DNA of 10,184 bases, from positions 1 to 10,184 of the forward strand of contig DFXU01000039.1 of NCBI GenBank assembly GCA_002383285.1, written 5' to 3'. A program made the position numbers and the translations under genes. Position 1 is the first letter of the stretch, and each line of letters starts with the position of its first letter. The DNA is from Caryophanales bacterium UBA4100. GTDB taxonomy: Bacteria > Bacillota > Bacilli > Paenibacillales > UBA4045. The notes under the pieces were generated by a model. It was not told the origin of the DNA, ran no database searches, and saw only the letters and a program-made list of their open reading frames with translations. Positions 1 to 6,755 of this stretch are shown one piece after another.

Positions 1-126
1 CAGGAGATCCGTTATTTCGTTCAAAACAGGGTTTTGGTCTGCTATATCACTAAATAGCGACTTCTGTGTCCGCTTAACTTCGTTTTATCCATGATTTCAC
101 CATAATAGCGACTCCTGTGTCCGCTT
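1..126. repeat. Dyad/direct repeat element (partial at window edge)
   Basis: Two direct copies of a 24-base unit reading approximately AATAGCGACTYCTGTGTCCGCTT lie at 52-75 and 103-126, offset by 51 bases and differing at only two positions. The first copy is also the right arm of an imperfect inverted repeat: CAGGAG at 1-6 can pair with CTTCTG at 61-66, and TATTT at 13-17 with AAATA at 52-56. The element appears to begin before the window, since the partner for TGTCCGCTT is missing. It looks like a dispersed, hairpin-forming intergenic repeat. No ORF is associated with it. Confidence 0.6.
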
Positions 127-298
127 GAAGCTATTCTTTATTCTCAATCCAATGTTTCTCAATGTTATATTGTTTAATCCCTATGTTTTTAAACCTCAAA
201 AGAAAATGAAAAGCAACATATCATGCTCCTATATAGAGTTGTATGTTAATCTTGCTGTCGTAGTTTTTTTTGCAACCGTTTGGAACTACGTCGGATAC

Positions 299-481
299 TT
301 ATCACCAAAAGCATTTAATGACACGACGGGTTTTGTTTCTGTTTGTCCCATCACTCATACAGTCAGAGGATGGGGCTTTGAAGTATCGCTGCCAGATAAT
401 TTGGTTGTTAACGGGGTATTAACGGACCAAATCAAAAATCTCGATTGGCGAGCTCAACATATTGATATCGTTGGGTCTGCC
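299..481 (+). pseudogene. mazF: MazF/PemK-type mRNA interferase toxin, C-terminal remnant
   Basis: The reading frame through this stretch gives LSPKAFNDTTG, VCPITHTVRGWGFEVSLP, and then DQIKNLDWRAQHIDIVGSA. These match the conserved core of the MazF/PemK/ChpA endoribonuclease family (S/T-P-K-x-F-N, CPIT-T-x-R-G-x-x-F-E-V-x-L-P, DQ-x-K-x-L-D-W-R-A). The family N-terminus, which carries the GDIVW strand and the catalytic-loop Arg in GRRPA, is not recognisable upstream. A shifted frame reads R-R-I-L just before the homology, which may be its frameshifted trace. The usual GVILTDQ is GVLTDQ here, one codon short. Homology stops at GSA, and the frame then runs into the antisense 3' end of the DUF817 gene, so the last roughly 15 family residues are lost. 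No antitoxin (MazE) gene is visible. The longer open frame from a TTG at 125 to 556 is not a credible intact gene. A dead toxin gene is the best reading. Confidence 0.8.
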
Positions 482-494
482 TTTTTTGTTATGG

Positions 495-1316
495 CTAGCA
501 TTGGTTTCGATATGAGCTGCGGGTATCCTTTCCAACCACAGGTCGCTGCTCCTTGACTAGCTTCAACGCTGCGACAATCAGAAAGCTGACGATGACGAGC
601 AGAAGCCAGGAGCTGACCTTGCTGACATGAACGAGTCGCCAGATGTCGGATTGATTCGGGTATTCCCATGCACTAAAGAAGGTAGCGACATTCTCTGCAA
701 TCCAAATGAAGAAACCGATCAGCACGAAGGAGAGGACAAGCGGCATCCGATAACGATGGACTCCGACCTCATAGGTAACCCATGTTCGCCAGAATACGAT
801 CAGCACCAAGGCCGACAGCCACCAGCGGATGTCGATCCAATAATGATGGGTGAAGAAATTCAGGTAGATGGCAGTGGCAAGCGGGGTGACCAGCCAGAGT
901 GGAGGCCAACGAACAAGATCGACCTCCATGCGCCGCCAGGCTTGGCATAGGTAACTGGCCACGCTGGCATACATAAATCCGCTGTAGAGGGGGACTCCGT
1001 TGATCTTCGTCCAGCCTTCTTCCGGGTAGGACCAGGAACCCATGTGCACCTTGAACAGCTCCAGAGCTAAGCCGATCAGGTGGAAGACGGTGATCACCTT
1101 CAGCTCGTCGCGTGTCTCAAGTCCTGAGCGTAGCATCCATACCTGCATAGCCAGGCAGATAATCAGCAGCCAGTCGTAACGGGGCAGCCAGGGAAGGGGG
1201 ATTAGCCGCGTCAGAGCCAGTGAAGCAAAGATGGCCACAGGAAAAACACAGGACAGCGCTTGCTGCCAGCCGAAGCGTACCAGCTGCTGCAGGGCATGCC
1301 ATAAGCGACTTTGCAT
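495..1316 (-). CDS. DUF817 family integral membrane protein (YoaT-like)
   Basis: The 273-residue product is very hydrophobic, with about eight membrane segments spread from near residue 22 to residue 255. It carries a run of motifs I recognise from the DUF817 family (B. subtilis YoaT): KVHMGSWSYPE, GVPLYSGFMYASVASYLCQAW and a FTHHYWIDIRWW block. The biochemical role of the family is not known. The many conserved aromatic and His residues in or beside membrane segments are suggestive but do not assign a function. The ATG start is well supported by AAGGAGAG a few bases upstream on the minus strand. A promoter (TTGTTA, 17 bases, TATATT) precedes it at 1384-1412. It is divergent from mqo and convergent with the mazF remnant. 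Length is typical, so it appears intact. The gene samples at about 52-55% GC, against about 20% in the adjacent intergenic region and about 43% in mqo, which suggests a different origin. Confidence 0.85.
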   Translation of the reverse strand: MQSRLWHALQQLVRFGWQQALSCVFPVAIFASLALTRLIPLPWLPRYDWLLIICLAMQVWMLRSGLETRDELKVITVFHLIGLALELFKVHMGSWSYPEEGWTKINGVPLYSGFMYASVASYLCQAWRRMEVDLVRWPPLWLVTPLATAIYLNFFTHHYWIDIRWWLSALVLIVFWRTWVTYEVGVHRYRMPLVLSFVLIGFFIWIAENVATFFSAWEYPNQSDIWRLVHVSKVSSWLLLVIVSFLIVAALKLVKEQRPVVGKDTRSSYRNQC

Positions 1317-1367
1317 AGGCCTCTCTCCTTACTGAGTAGGTGATTCTGGATTACACCTCTATTCGTT

Positions 1368-1413
1368 ATTGTTAACATGAATGAATATAACACAATATAT
1401 ATCGTTTAACAAT
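1368..1413. promoter_or_regulatory. Inverted-repeat pair around the DUF817 promoter
   Basis: ATTGTTAA at 1368-1375 and TTAACAAT at 1406-1413 are exact reverse complements, separated by 30 bases. The right arm overlaps the minus-strand -35 and the left arm sits near the predicted transcription start. This placement would suit paired operator half-sites. The region is extremely AT-rich, so chance is a real alternative. Confidence 0.3.
1384..1412 (-). promoter_or_regulatory. Promoter of the DUF817 gene
   Basis: On the minus strand the sequence reads TTGTTA (1412-1407), a 17-base spacer, then TATATT (1389-1384). This is a good housekeeping-type -35/-10 pair, about 65 bases ahead of the start codon at 1316. 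The -35 lies inside the 8-base arm TTAACAAT (1406-1413). Its inverted partner ATTGTTAA lies at 1368-1375, around the expected transcription start. Confidence 0.55.
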
Positions 1414-1486
1414 AAAATCTTATTGAAATATGTTGTATTATTATTGTTATATGAACTCGATTATAAACTATAGCTTTATCCATAAA

Positions 1487-1506
1487 AGTAGATATTTAAA
1501 TCTACT
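1487..1506. promoter_or_regulatory. Dyad symmetry upstream of mqo, candidate operator
   Basis: AGTAGAT at 1487-1493 and ATCTACT at 1500-1506 are perfect 7-base inverted arms around ATTTAA. The dyad ends five bases before the candidate -35 at 1512, where an activator or repressor would commonly bind. I cannot assign a regulator. Confidence 0.35.
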
Positions 1507-1511
1507 AATAA

Positions 1512-1539
1512 TTGTAGTACACTATGATATGGTTGTAAT
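1512..1539 (+). promoter_or_regulatory. Candidate mqo promoter
   Basis: TTGTAG (1512-1517), a 16-base spacer, then TGTAAT (1534-1539). The match to consensus is moderate and the spacer is one base short of ideal. It is the best pair I find between the dyad and the structured leader. Transcription would start near 1546, just before the first leader hairpin. Confidence 0.35.
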
Positions 1540-1547
1540 AGAGAAGG

Positions 1548-1605
1548 AAAAGGTGTGGGACCAGGTCGCGCCTTCTTTTGGTGTGACGCCTAAGCGGGCG
1601 CTTAC
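1548..1605 (+). promoter_or_regulatory. Structured mqo leader with two hairpins
   Basis: Hairpin 1 pairs AAAAGGTGTG (1548-1557) with CGCGCCTTCT (1567-1576), with one A·C mismatch and two G·T wobbles, and is followed by TTT. Hairpin 2 pairs GTGACGCC (1583-1590) with GGCGCTTAC (1597-1605) with one bulged base. They lie about 40-95 bases before the mqo start, in a patch much more GC-rich than the surrounding intergenic DNA. Hairpin 1 plus its short T run resembles a weak attenuator. I do not recognise a known riboswitch class. Confidence 0.4.
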
Positions 1606-1643
1606 ATCCTCTATGTAAATTATCAGGCAAAAGGTTGGGAATA

Positions 1644-3152
1644 ATGAGCAACAGAGATAATAAAACAGACGTTATTATAATAGGTGCCGGAGTCATGAGT
1701 GCAACTTTGGGTACACTGCTGAAACAATTAGTTCCAGACTGGGACATTACAGTGTTCGAGAAGCTCGCAAATGCGGGTGAGGAAAGCTCTAACGAATGGA
1801 ATAACGCGGGAACTGGACATGCGGCGCTGTGCGAGCTTAACTATACTGTCGAGCAACCAGACGGTGCAATTGATATTAGCAAGGCTATCCAGATTAATGA
1901 ACAGTTTCAGGTTTCCATGCAGTTTTGGTCATATCTTGTAAACAGTAAGCTGATTCATAATCCCCGGGACTTTATTATGCCATTGCCTCATATGAGTATG
2001 GTACAAGGGGCTCAGAATGTAACTTTTCTAAAGAAACGTTATGAAGCGCTGTCAAACAATCCCTTGTTTCAAGGGATGGAATTTTCCGATGACCCGAGTA
2101 AGCTGATGGAATGGATTCCGCTTATTATGCAAGACCGTAGATCGAATGAAGCTATTGCAGCAACTAAAGTCGACGCTGGAACTGATGTCAACTTTGGCGC
2201 TCTAACGAGTATGATGTTTGACCACTTAAGGCGTATGAATGTCGATATTAATTACAAGCGTTGTGTTGATAATATTAAACGTGCTAGCGATGGTTCATGG
2301 GAATTGAAAGTAAGAAATATGGATAGCGGTAACGTTGAACACCATATTGCAAAATTCGTCTTTATCGGAGGCGGGGGCGGAAGCCTGCATTTACTGCAGA
2401 AATCCGGTATTCCTGAAGGCAAGCATATCGGAGGATTTCCAGTAAGCGGAATATTCATGGTGTGTAATAATCCAGAAGTTGTAGCGCAGCACCATGCAAA
2501 GGTATACGGCAAAGCTAAGGTCGGTGCTCCTCCGATGTCAGTTCCGCATCTCGACACAAGATTTATTGATAATAAAAAATCGTTGCTGTTCGGGCCGTTT
2601 GCCGGCTTCTCACCTAAGTTTTTGAAAGCAGGCTCAATGTTCGATTTGGTCACTTCTGTAAAGCCGGATAATCTCGTAACCATGCTGTCGGCAGGTGCAA
2701 AGAACATGTCATTGACCAAATACCTGATCGAGCAGGTTATGTTATCGAAGGATAAGCGTATGGAAGAGCTGCGAGAGTTTATCCCGAACGCGAAAAGCGA
2801 GGATTGGGATTTAGTAGAAGCGGGCCAACGTGTGCAGGTTATCAAGGATACTGAAGCTGGCGGCAAAGGTACACTTCAATTCGGTACGGAGCTAATTAGT
2901 GCCGCTGATGGCTCGATTGCAGCATTACTGGGCGCTTCTCCAGGTGCTTCTACCGCTGTTCACGTTATGCTTGAGGTTATTAAGAAATGCTTTCCACAAC
3001 ATATCAAGGAGTGGGAGCCGAAAATTAAAGAAATGATTCCTTCATATGGCGTTTCACTAATGGAAAACCCAGAGCTTCTGCACGAAATTCATACTTCAAC
3101 AGCAATGACGCTAGGTTTAAGCGTTAAAGAGCTAGAGCTAGTCTATAGTTAA
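1644..3152 (+). CDS. mqo: Malate:quinone oxidoreductase
   Basis: This FAD-dependent, membrane-associated enzyme oxidises L-malate to oxaloacetate and passes electrons to the quinone pool, bypassing NAD-linked malate dehydrogenase. The 502-residue length is normal for Mqo. The N-terminal dinucleotide fold is evident in VIIIGAGVMSATLG (about residues 10-24), followed by the ribose-binding acidic residue in VFEKL. The family signature EWNNAGTGHAALCELNYT follows. Further Mqo blocks include FVFIGGGGGSLHLLQKSGIPEG, FPVSGIFMVCNNPEV, LLFGPFAGFSPKFLK, and the C-terminal GKGTLQFGTELISAADGSIAALLGASPGAST. There is no signal peptide or membrane helix, as expected for a peripheral enzyme. I chose ATG at 1644 (MSNRDN) over an in-frame TTG at 1635 because AAAGG lies 9 bases before the ATG, whereas the TTG directly abuts that AAAGG. 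The gene is monocistronic and ends in the terminator at 3188-3213. Confidence 0.95.
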   Translation: MSNRDNKTDVIIIGAGVMSATLGTLLKQLVPDWDITVFEKLANAGEESSNEWNNAGTGHAALCELNYTVEQPDGAIDISKAIQINEQFQVSMQFWSYLVNSKLIHNPRDFIMPLPHMSMVQGAQNVTFLKKRYEALSNNPLFQGMEFSDDPSKLMEWIPLIMQDRRSNEAIAATKVDAGTDVNFGALTSMMFDHLRRMNVDINYKRCVDNIKRASDGSWELKVRNMDSGNVEHHIAKFVFIGGGGGSLHLLQKSGIPEGKHIGGFPVSGIFMVCNNPEVVAQHHAKVYGKAKVGAPPMSVPHLDTRFIDNKKSLLFGPFAGFSPKFLKAGSMFDLVTSVKPDNLVTMLSAGAKNMSLTKYLIEQVMLSKDKRMEELREFIPNAKSEDWDLVEAGQRVQVIKDTEAGGKGTLQFGTELISAADGSIAALLGASPGASTAVHVMLEVIKKCFPQHIKEWEPKIKEMIPSYGVSLMENPELLHEIHTSTAMTLGLSVKELELVYS

Positions 3153-3187
3153 TTCTTCTTTTATTTCATATATTTAAATTCGATGAT

Positions 3188-3213
3188 AAGGCACCTATCT
3201 AGGGTGTCTTTTT
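3188..3213 (+). terminator. Intrinsic terminator after mqo
   Basis: AAGGCACC (3188-3195) pairs with GGTGTCTT (3203-3210), including one G·T pair, over a short loop. The stem runs into a T tract ending at 3213. It starts 36 bases after the mqo stop codon. Confidence 0.8.
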
Positions 3214-3314
3214 ATTATTGTATAACCACATAGGCCGGAAAAAGATGATTGACGGTATATTTGGATTTTAACAATTTAAAACCGATCTATGAGTTAAATG
3301 TGAGAAATACCAAA

Positions 3315-3330
3315 TTGATTATGCAATCAA
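3315..3330. promoter_or_regulatory. Short dyad ahead of the ABC remnant
   Basis: TTGATT (3315-3320) and AATCAA (3325-3330) are perfect inverted arms around ATGC, 40 bases before the ABC start codon. It could be an operator or part of the old promoter (TTGATT could serve as a -35), but no convincing -10 follows. The rest of 3214-3357 holds nothing I recognise. Confidence 0.25.
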
Positions 3331-3369
3331 ACATACCAATTCTAGATTAAGATTTATGGAGGTCTATTC

Positions 3370-3570
3370 ATGAGCAACGAGCCAATCGTAAGTCTTCGTA
3401 ACGTGACCAAACGAATCGGAGGTAAGACGATCATCGATCAACTTACCTCCGATGTGCCGCAAGGAGAGGTTTTCGGATTTCTCGGTCCGAATGGGGCCGG
3501 TAAGACACAACGATTCGTATGATGGTGGGCTTAATGTCCAAGAGTGATTTCGAGCAAGCATGCTCATTGC
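3370..3570 (+). pseudogene. ABC transporter ATP-binding protein, frameshifted and truncated
   Basis: A strong ribosome binding site (GGAGGT, 3358-3363) and ATG open a typical ABC ATPase N-terminus: EPIVSLRNVTKRIGGKTIID, then GEVFGFLGPNGAGKT, the Walker A motif. Directly after GKT the frame breaks. Frame 0 ends in QRFV and a stop, while the neighbouring frame continues TIRMMVGLM, exactly what follows GKTT in this family. A single lost base in the Thr codons explains it. After GLMSKS the text jumps to SDFEQA, which in bacitracin-export-like (BcrA-type) ATPases lies further along beyond a roughly 15-residue stretch, suggesting an additional small deletion. The Q-loop, signature motif, Walker B and switch His are all absent. 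Another frame near 3571-3610 reads WIGMFIIYLSLR before a stop, which might be a trace of a partner permease, but that is weak. The gene cannot make a working ATPase. Confidence 0.85.
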
Positions 3571-3674
3571 CAGTGGATCGGGATGTTTATCATTTATTTG
3601 TCATTGAGATGAGATATACTTTTTTTTGTGAAAATAGTAGGACATAGTAAATGAAATAGGAGTGGTAAATTAAG

Positions 3675-5915
3675 ATGAAACGATTTTTGACTAGTAGTTT
3701 AGTTCTTGGAGTGACATTGGCTTTGATCATATTGAGTGGGTGTGTAAGACAAGTGGATTCTGTGAAGTTTAATTTTAATTTAAATGAGTTTACGAATGCA
3801 CAGCAAATTCATGTCAGATATGCAAGTGGGGGAGGCAATCATACCACTGCTGATTTATCAGGCTTGGATACAGTTACGATTTCAACTTATGGAGAAACCG
3901 TTATTGGTGGTTATGTGACTGATGGAGACATAAGCTGGGTTCCCGCTGTTAATTATGGAAGTGGAGTTATGGAAATTAATAATTTGAAAGTTGGCGAAGT
4001 TACTCTATCCAATGTGAATATAACAAATTATAAGCCCACATTTGCTGTAGATCATGTCGAGCTGGTTAGACCACCTGAATACTATGGAGAGGGAGAAGCA
4101 GAGGAATTAATAAGTGTTTCATTCGCTGTATATGGTACTGATGGAAATTTGGTGAGCGGCCAGACAGAGGTTTATACCTATCACCCTGAATTGATATTTC
4201 ATAGTTGGGATAATACTTCTTCAGAAGTCCTTCATAGGTTCTCTTCTCATACCGTAAATGGAATAGTCACATTCTTAATTGAGTCTACGCTAGATATTGT
4301 TAATTCAGAAGCTATTCAACTATGGTCAGGTGATGATCTCATATTTGACTCCTTGATTAATCCGGATTTCGAATCGTTGGTGCTCGAATTTGCTACTGGT
4401 GATTCAGAGAATAACGTAACACAGAATGTGATATTACCAACATCGGATATTCCTAACACGAGTATAGCTTGGTCGAGTAGCCACCCGGAGGTGGTCTCAT
4501 CATCAGGGATGGTAAATCCCCCGACTCATGGTAGTGGTGATGTGAATGTAACGTTAACAGGTATTGTGAATTACAACGAGCAGTATTACACGACCTTGAC
4601 CTTCAACTTAGTTGTTAAGGAAGCAGAAGCAGAGATCATCCCTGTTGTCCCTGTCGTTGTAGCGCCGATGGCAAGCCCTGCAGCGGGAGAAGTAGCTTCG
4701 GGAACAAGTGTGACATTGAGTAGTACAACCTTGGATGCAGACATCTACTATACGGTGGATGGGAGTACTCCGACTGCTAGTAGTACATTGTATAGTATAC
4801 CCATCATTGTGAGCAACGCTCAGACGATTAAAGCAATTGCGATACACGAAGGAATGATAGATAGCGACATATTTAGTGGAAGTTATACCATTACTCCAAT
4901 AGTAATAGAGGAAGAAGATACCCAAGCTGATGATGAGGAAGATCAGCCTGAACCACAGCCACAATCTAAGGTATCTGATATGAATGGTGACTCTGGTGGA
5001 GAGGTCACTTCTGAGCATGTGGGCATTATGTTCCCGAGCAATGCTTTTACAGGTCAATTCAAAGTGACGATTACGCCAGTGACGGATGTGTCGGGATTAG
5101 TAACGAACCCTAATTCGACTATTGTAGGGAATGTGATATCGATTACTAAGAATAGGACAGGGAGCTTCAATACCCCTGTTACCATTACGCTCAATGTTGA
5201 TGTAACGAATATAGATAGTGAGCATTATGATTACGCCGTATATTGGTATGATGAAGAAGTAGAGCAATGGGTTATCTTAGACAATGTTAAAGTTAATCTA
5301 GCTACCGGAGAGGTTAGTGGGGATGTGAATCACTTTACAATGTTCACAGTGCTTGCTACCAAGAAGGTAGTCATTGTAGAGGAGCCCATCCCAACGAAGA
5401 AGGTATTAACCGATATTCAAGGGCATTGGGCAGAGAAGAGCATTCAACAGCTAGTTGATCTTGGAGCAATAGCGGGCTATCCTGACAGCTCATTCCTTCC
5501 TGACAACACGATTACACGAGCAGAATTCGTTCAGATGCTAGTAAAGGCCCTTGCCTTGAAGCAGCAGGGTACACAAGTGTTCGAGGATACGAAGGGACAT
5601 TGGGCAGAGCATTCGATAGCGACAGCTATAGCGAACGGAATCGTTTCTGGCTTCGATGCGGATCATTTCGGACCTGATGTACGGATAACGAGAGAACAGA
5701 TCGCATCCATGGTGATGCGGGCAGCCCAATTAACGGCAGGAACGGAAAATCTATTATTCACTGACCAAGCTGAGATATCTGTGTGGGCGAGAGCTAGTGT
5801 AGCTACTCTGACCCGCGATGGGATCATTGCAGGATATACCGATGGAAGCTTCAGACCATTGCAATCCGCTACTCGGGCTGAAGCCGTAACCATTGTTCTG
5901 AACATATTGAGATAA
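3675..5915 (+). CDS. Envelope lipoprotein with Ig-like, chitobiase-C-like and three SLH domains
   Basis: This 746-residue exported protein probably decorates the cell wall. The N-terminus is a lipoprotein signal (Lys/Arg, hydrophobic core, lipobox LSGC with Cys23). Residues 25-235 are beta-rich and unassigned. Residues about 236-318 resemble a bacterial Ig-like domain (VTQNVILPTSD, IAWSSSHPEVVSSSGMV). About 329-406 match the chitobiase/beta-hexosaminidase C-terminal-type domain (IYYTVDGSTPTASSTLY, TIKAIAIHEG). An acidic linker (412-430) leads to a further beta domain ending HFTMFTVLA. Three SLH repeats follow, at about 577-630, 634-690 and 694-746, with GHWAEKSI and ITRAE, GHWAEHSI and ITREQ, and a degenerate third ending in ATRAE. 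SLH repeats bind secondary cell-wall polymer. No enzymatic domain is visible, so a structural or binding role is inferred. The start is supported by AGGAGTGG 9 bases upstream. Promoter candidates are poor: TTGCCA/TATCAT at 3567-3593 with only a 15-base spacer, or TATACT at 3615 without a -35. Confidence 0.85.
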   Translation: MKRFLTSSLVLGVTLALIILSGCVRQVDSVKFNFNLNEFTNAQQIHVRYASGGGNHTTADLSGLDTVTISTYGETVIGGYVTDGDISWVPAVNYGSGVMEINNLKVGEVTLSNVNITNYKPTFAVDHVELVRPPEYYGEGEAEELISVSFAVYGTDGNLVSGQTEVYTYHPELIFHSWDNTSSEVLHRFSSHTVNGIVTFLIESTLDIVNSEAIQLWSGDDLIFDSLINPDFESLVLEFATGDSENNVTQNVILPTSDIPNTSIAWSSSHPEVVSSSGMVNPPTHGSGDVNVTLTGIVNYNEQYYTTLTFNLVVKEAEAEIIPVVPVVVAPMASPAAGEVASGTSVTLSSTTLDADIYYTVDGSTPTASSTLYSIPIIVSNAQTIKAIAIHEGMIDSDIFSGSYTITPIVIEEEDTQADDEEDQPEPQPQSKVSDMNGDSGGEVTSEHVGIMFPSNAFTGQFKVTITPVTDVSGLVTNPNSTIVGNVISITKNRTGSFNTPVTITLNVDVTNIDSEHYDYAVYWYDEEVEQWVILDNVKVNLATGEVSGDVNHFTMFTVLATKKVVIVEEPIPTKKVLTDIQGHWAEKSIQQLVDLGAIAGYPDSSFLPDNTITRAEFVQMLVKALALKQQGTQVFEDTKGHWAEHSIATAIANGIVSGFDADHFGPDVRITREQIASMVMRAAQLTAGTENLLFTDQAEISVWARASVATLTRDGIIAGYTDGSFRPLQSATRAEAVTIVLNILR

Positions 5916-5983
5916 GGTATTGTTACTCATAGTGCTGTCCGAATGTCTATATGACCAAGGGCGGCTCTTTTGTTCTAGCGATC

Positions 5984-6009
5984 CCAATCATCCTACTGAT
6001 GATTGGTTT
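5984..6009 (+). terminator. Hairpin after the SLH lipoprotein gene, weak terminator
   Basis: CCAATCATC (5984-5992) and GATGATTGG (5998-6006) form a perfect 9-bp stem over a 5-base loop, followed by TTTATTAG. The T run is short, so termination may be partial. Its right arm overlaps the -35 of the pspA promoter. Confidence 0.45.
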
Positions 6010-6031
6010 ATTAGTAGTGGAGTGGTATGAT
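6003..6031 (+). promoter_or_regulatory. Candidate promoter of the pspA operon
   Basis: TTGGTT (6003-6008), a 17-base spacer, and TATGAT (6026-6031). The -10 is one base off consensus and the spacing is ideal. Predicted transcription starts near 6038, giving a leader of about 39 bases before the TTG at 6077. I found no sigma-W-like TGAAAC...CGTA sequence upstream, unlike the B. subtilis pspA promoter. Confidence 0.5.
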
Positions 6032-6076
6032 TTCCATATGCAGTGGGAATATCCGAGTTATAAGAGGGGGGCCACA

Positions 6077-6724
6077 TTGAATATGCTTACCCGATTCAGA
6101 GCTATTATGACAAGCAACCTACAAGCAATAATAGATCAAGCTGAGGATCCAGAGAATATGATCAATCAGTATATGAGAGATCTTAGAAGTGATCTAGGCA
6201 AGGTTAAGTCAGAGACAGCTTCGATTATGGCAGAGGAGCAGCGGGCTAGACGAGCATGGAATGAATGCGCAGCTGAGATCGATAAGATGAAGCTGTATGC
6301 AATAAAGGCATTAGAAGTGAGTCATGAAGTGGATGCTAGAAAGTTCCTGGAGAAAAAATCAATGTTAGCTGCTGAAGAGGTTGAATTAAGGAAAGCGTAT
6401 GAAGCAGGGGTATCCAATACAAAAAAGATGAGTGTCATGCACGATAAGCTTGTCACTGATATGAGTGAGATGGAATCACGATTAGCTCTGCTGAAGGGAG
6501 AGCTGTCCGCAGCCAAAACCCAGGAATTATTCAATAAACTGAATGCTTCTACTAAGACATTAGAGGATCAAGTAAATCTGGCCATGGATTCAGCTAATGC
6601 GGCGGCAGAGATAAATTCAACATTCGATGAAAATTTCGAGGAAGCTATGGCTACATATAATGATCCGATTGTGAATATAGATAGTGAACTAGAGGCTCTA
6701 AAGGAGAGCATTAAGAAGAAATAA
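6077..6724 (+). CDS. pspA: PspA/IM30 family membrane-stress protein
   Basis: PspA is a cytoplasmic, membrane-binding, ESCRT-III-like protein that assembles on stressed membranes. The product (215 residues from the TTG) shows the family opening LTRFRAIMTSNLQAIIDQAEDPENMINQYMRDL, where the AEDPE-M motif is diagnostic. Long charged heptad-rich helices follow through residue 205, as expected of the coiled-coil hairpin. The start needs a decision. The open frame extends to an ATG at 5951, which would add 42 residues including a hydrophobic stretch, but no ribosome binding site precedes it and the promoter at 6003-6031 lies inside it. The ATG at 6083 is 11 bases after the purine run. The TTG at 6077 has GAGG 9 bases upstream and yields MNMLTRFRAIM, in register with the usual MGILSRFKDIM. 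I prefer the TTG. It is the first gene of a four-gene operon, with 31 bases to the next. Confidence 0.9.
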   Translation: MNMLTRFRAIMTSNLQAIIDQAEDPENMINQYMRDLRSDLGKVKSETASIMAEEQRARRAWNECAAEIDKMKLYAIKALEVSHEVDARKFLEKKSMLAAEEVELRKAYEAGVSNTKKMSVMHDKLVTDMSEMESRLALLKGELSAAKTQELFNKLNASTKTLEDQVNLAMDSANAAAEINSTFDENFEEAMATYNDPIVNIDSELEALKESIKKK

Positions 6725-6755
6725 TGTGTATAAGAAGAATGGGGAATGATCAACG

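Noticed and set aside
125..556. Open frame of 143 codons on the plus strand as an intact gene
   Set aside because: It starts with a TTG inside the repeat, has no ribosome binding site, and its end is antisense to the DUF817 gene. Only 299-481 shows homology, as a MazF remnant.
1430..1618. 62-codon plus-strand frame upstream of mqo
   Set aside because: It crosses the AT-rich intergenic region, the candidate promoter and both leader hairpins. It has no ribosome binding site and its composition is unlike a protein.
2252..2866. 204-codon minus-strand frame inside mqo
   Set aside because: It lies fully antisense to well-conserved mqo coding sequence and reads as a shadow (Pro/Ser-rich, no recognisable domain).
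4608..5057. 149-codon minus-strand frame inside the SLH lipoprotein gene
   Set aside because: Antisense shadow of the repeat-rich coding region, with no domain and no ribosome binding site evidence.
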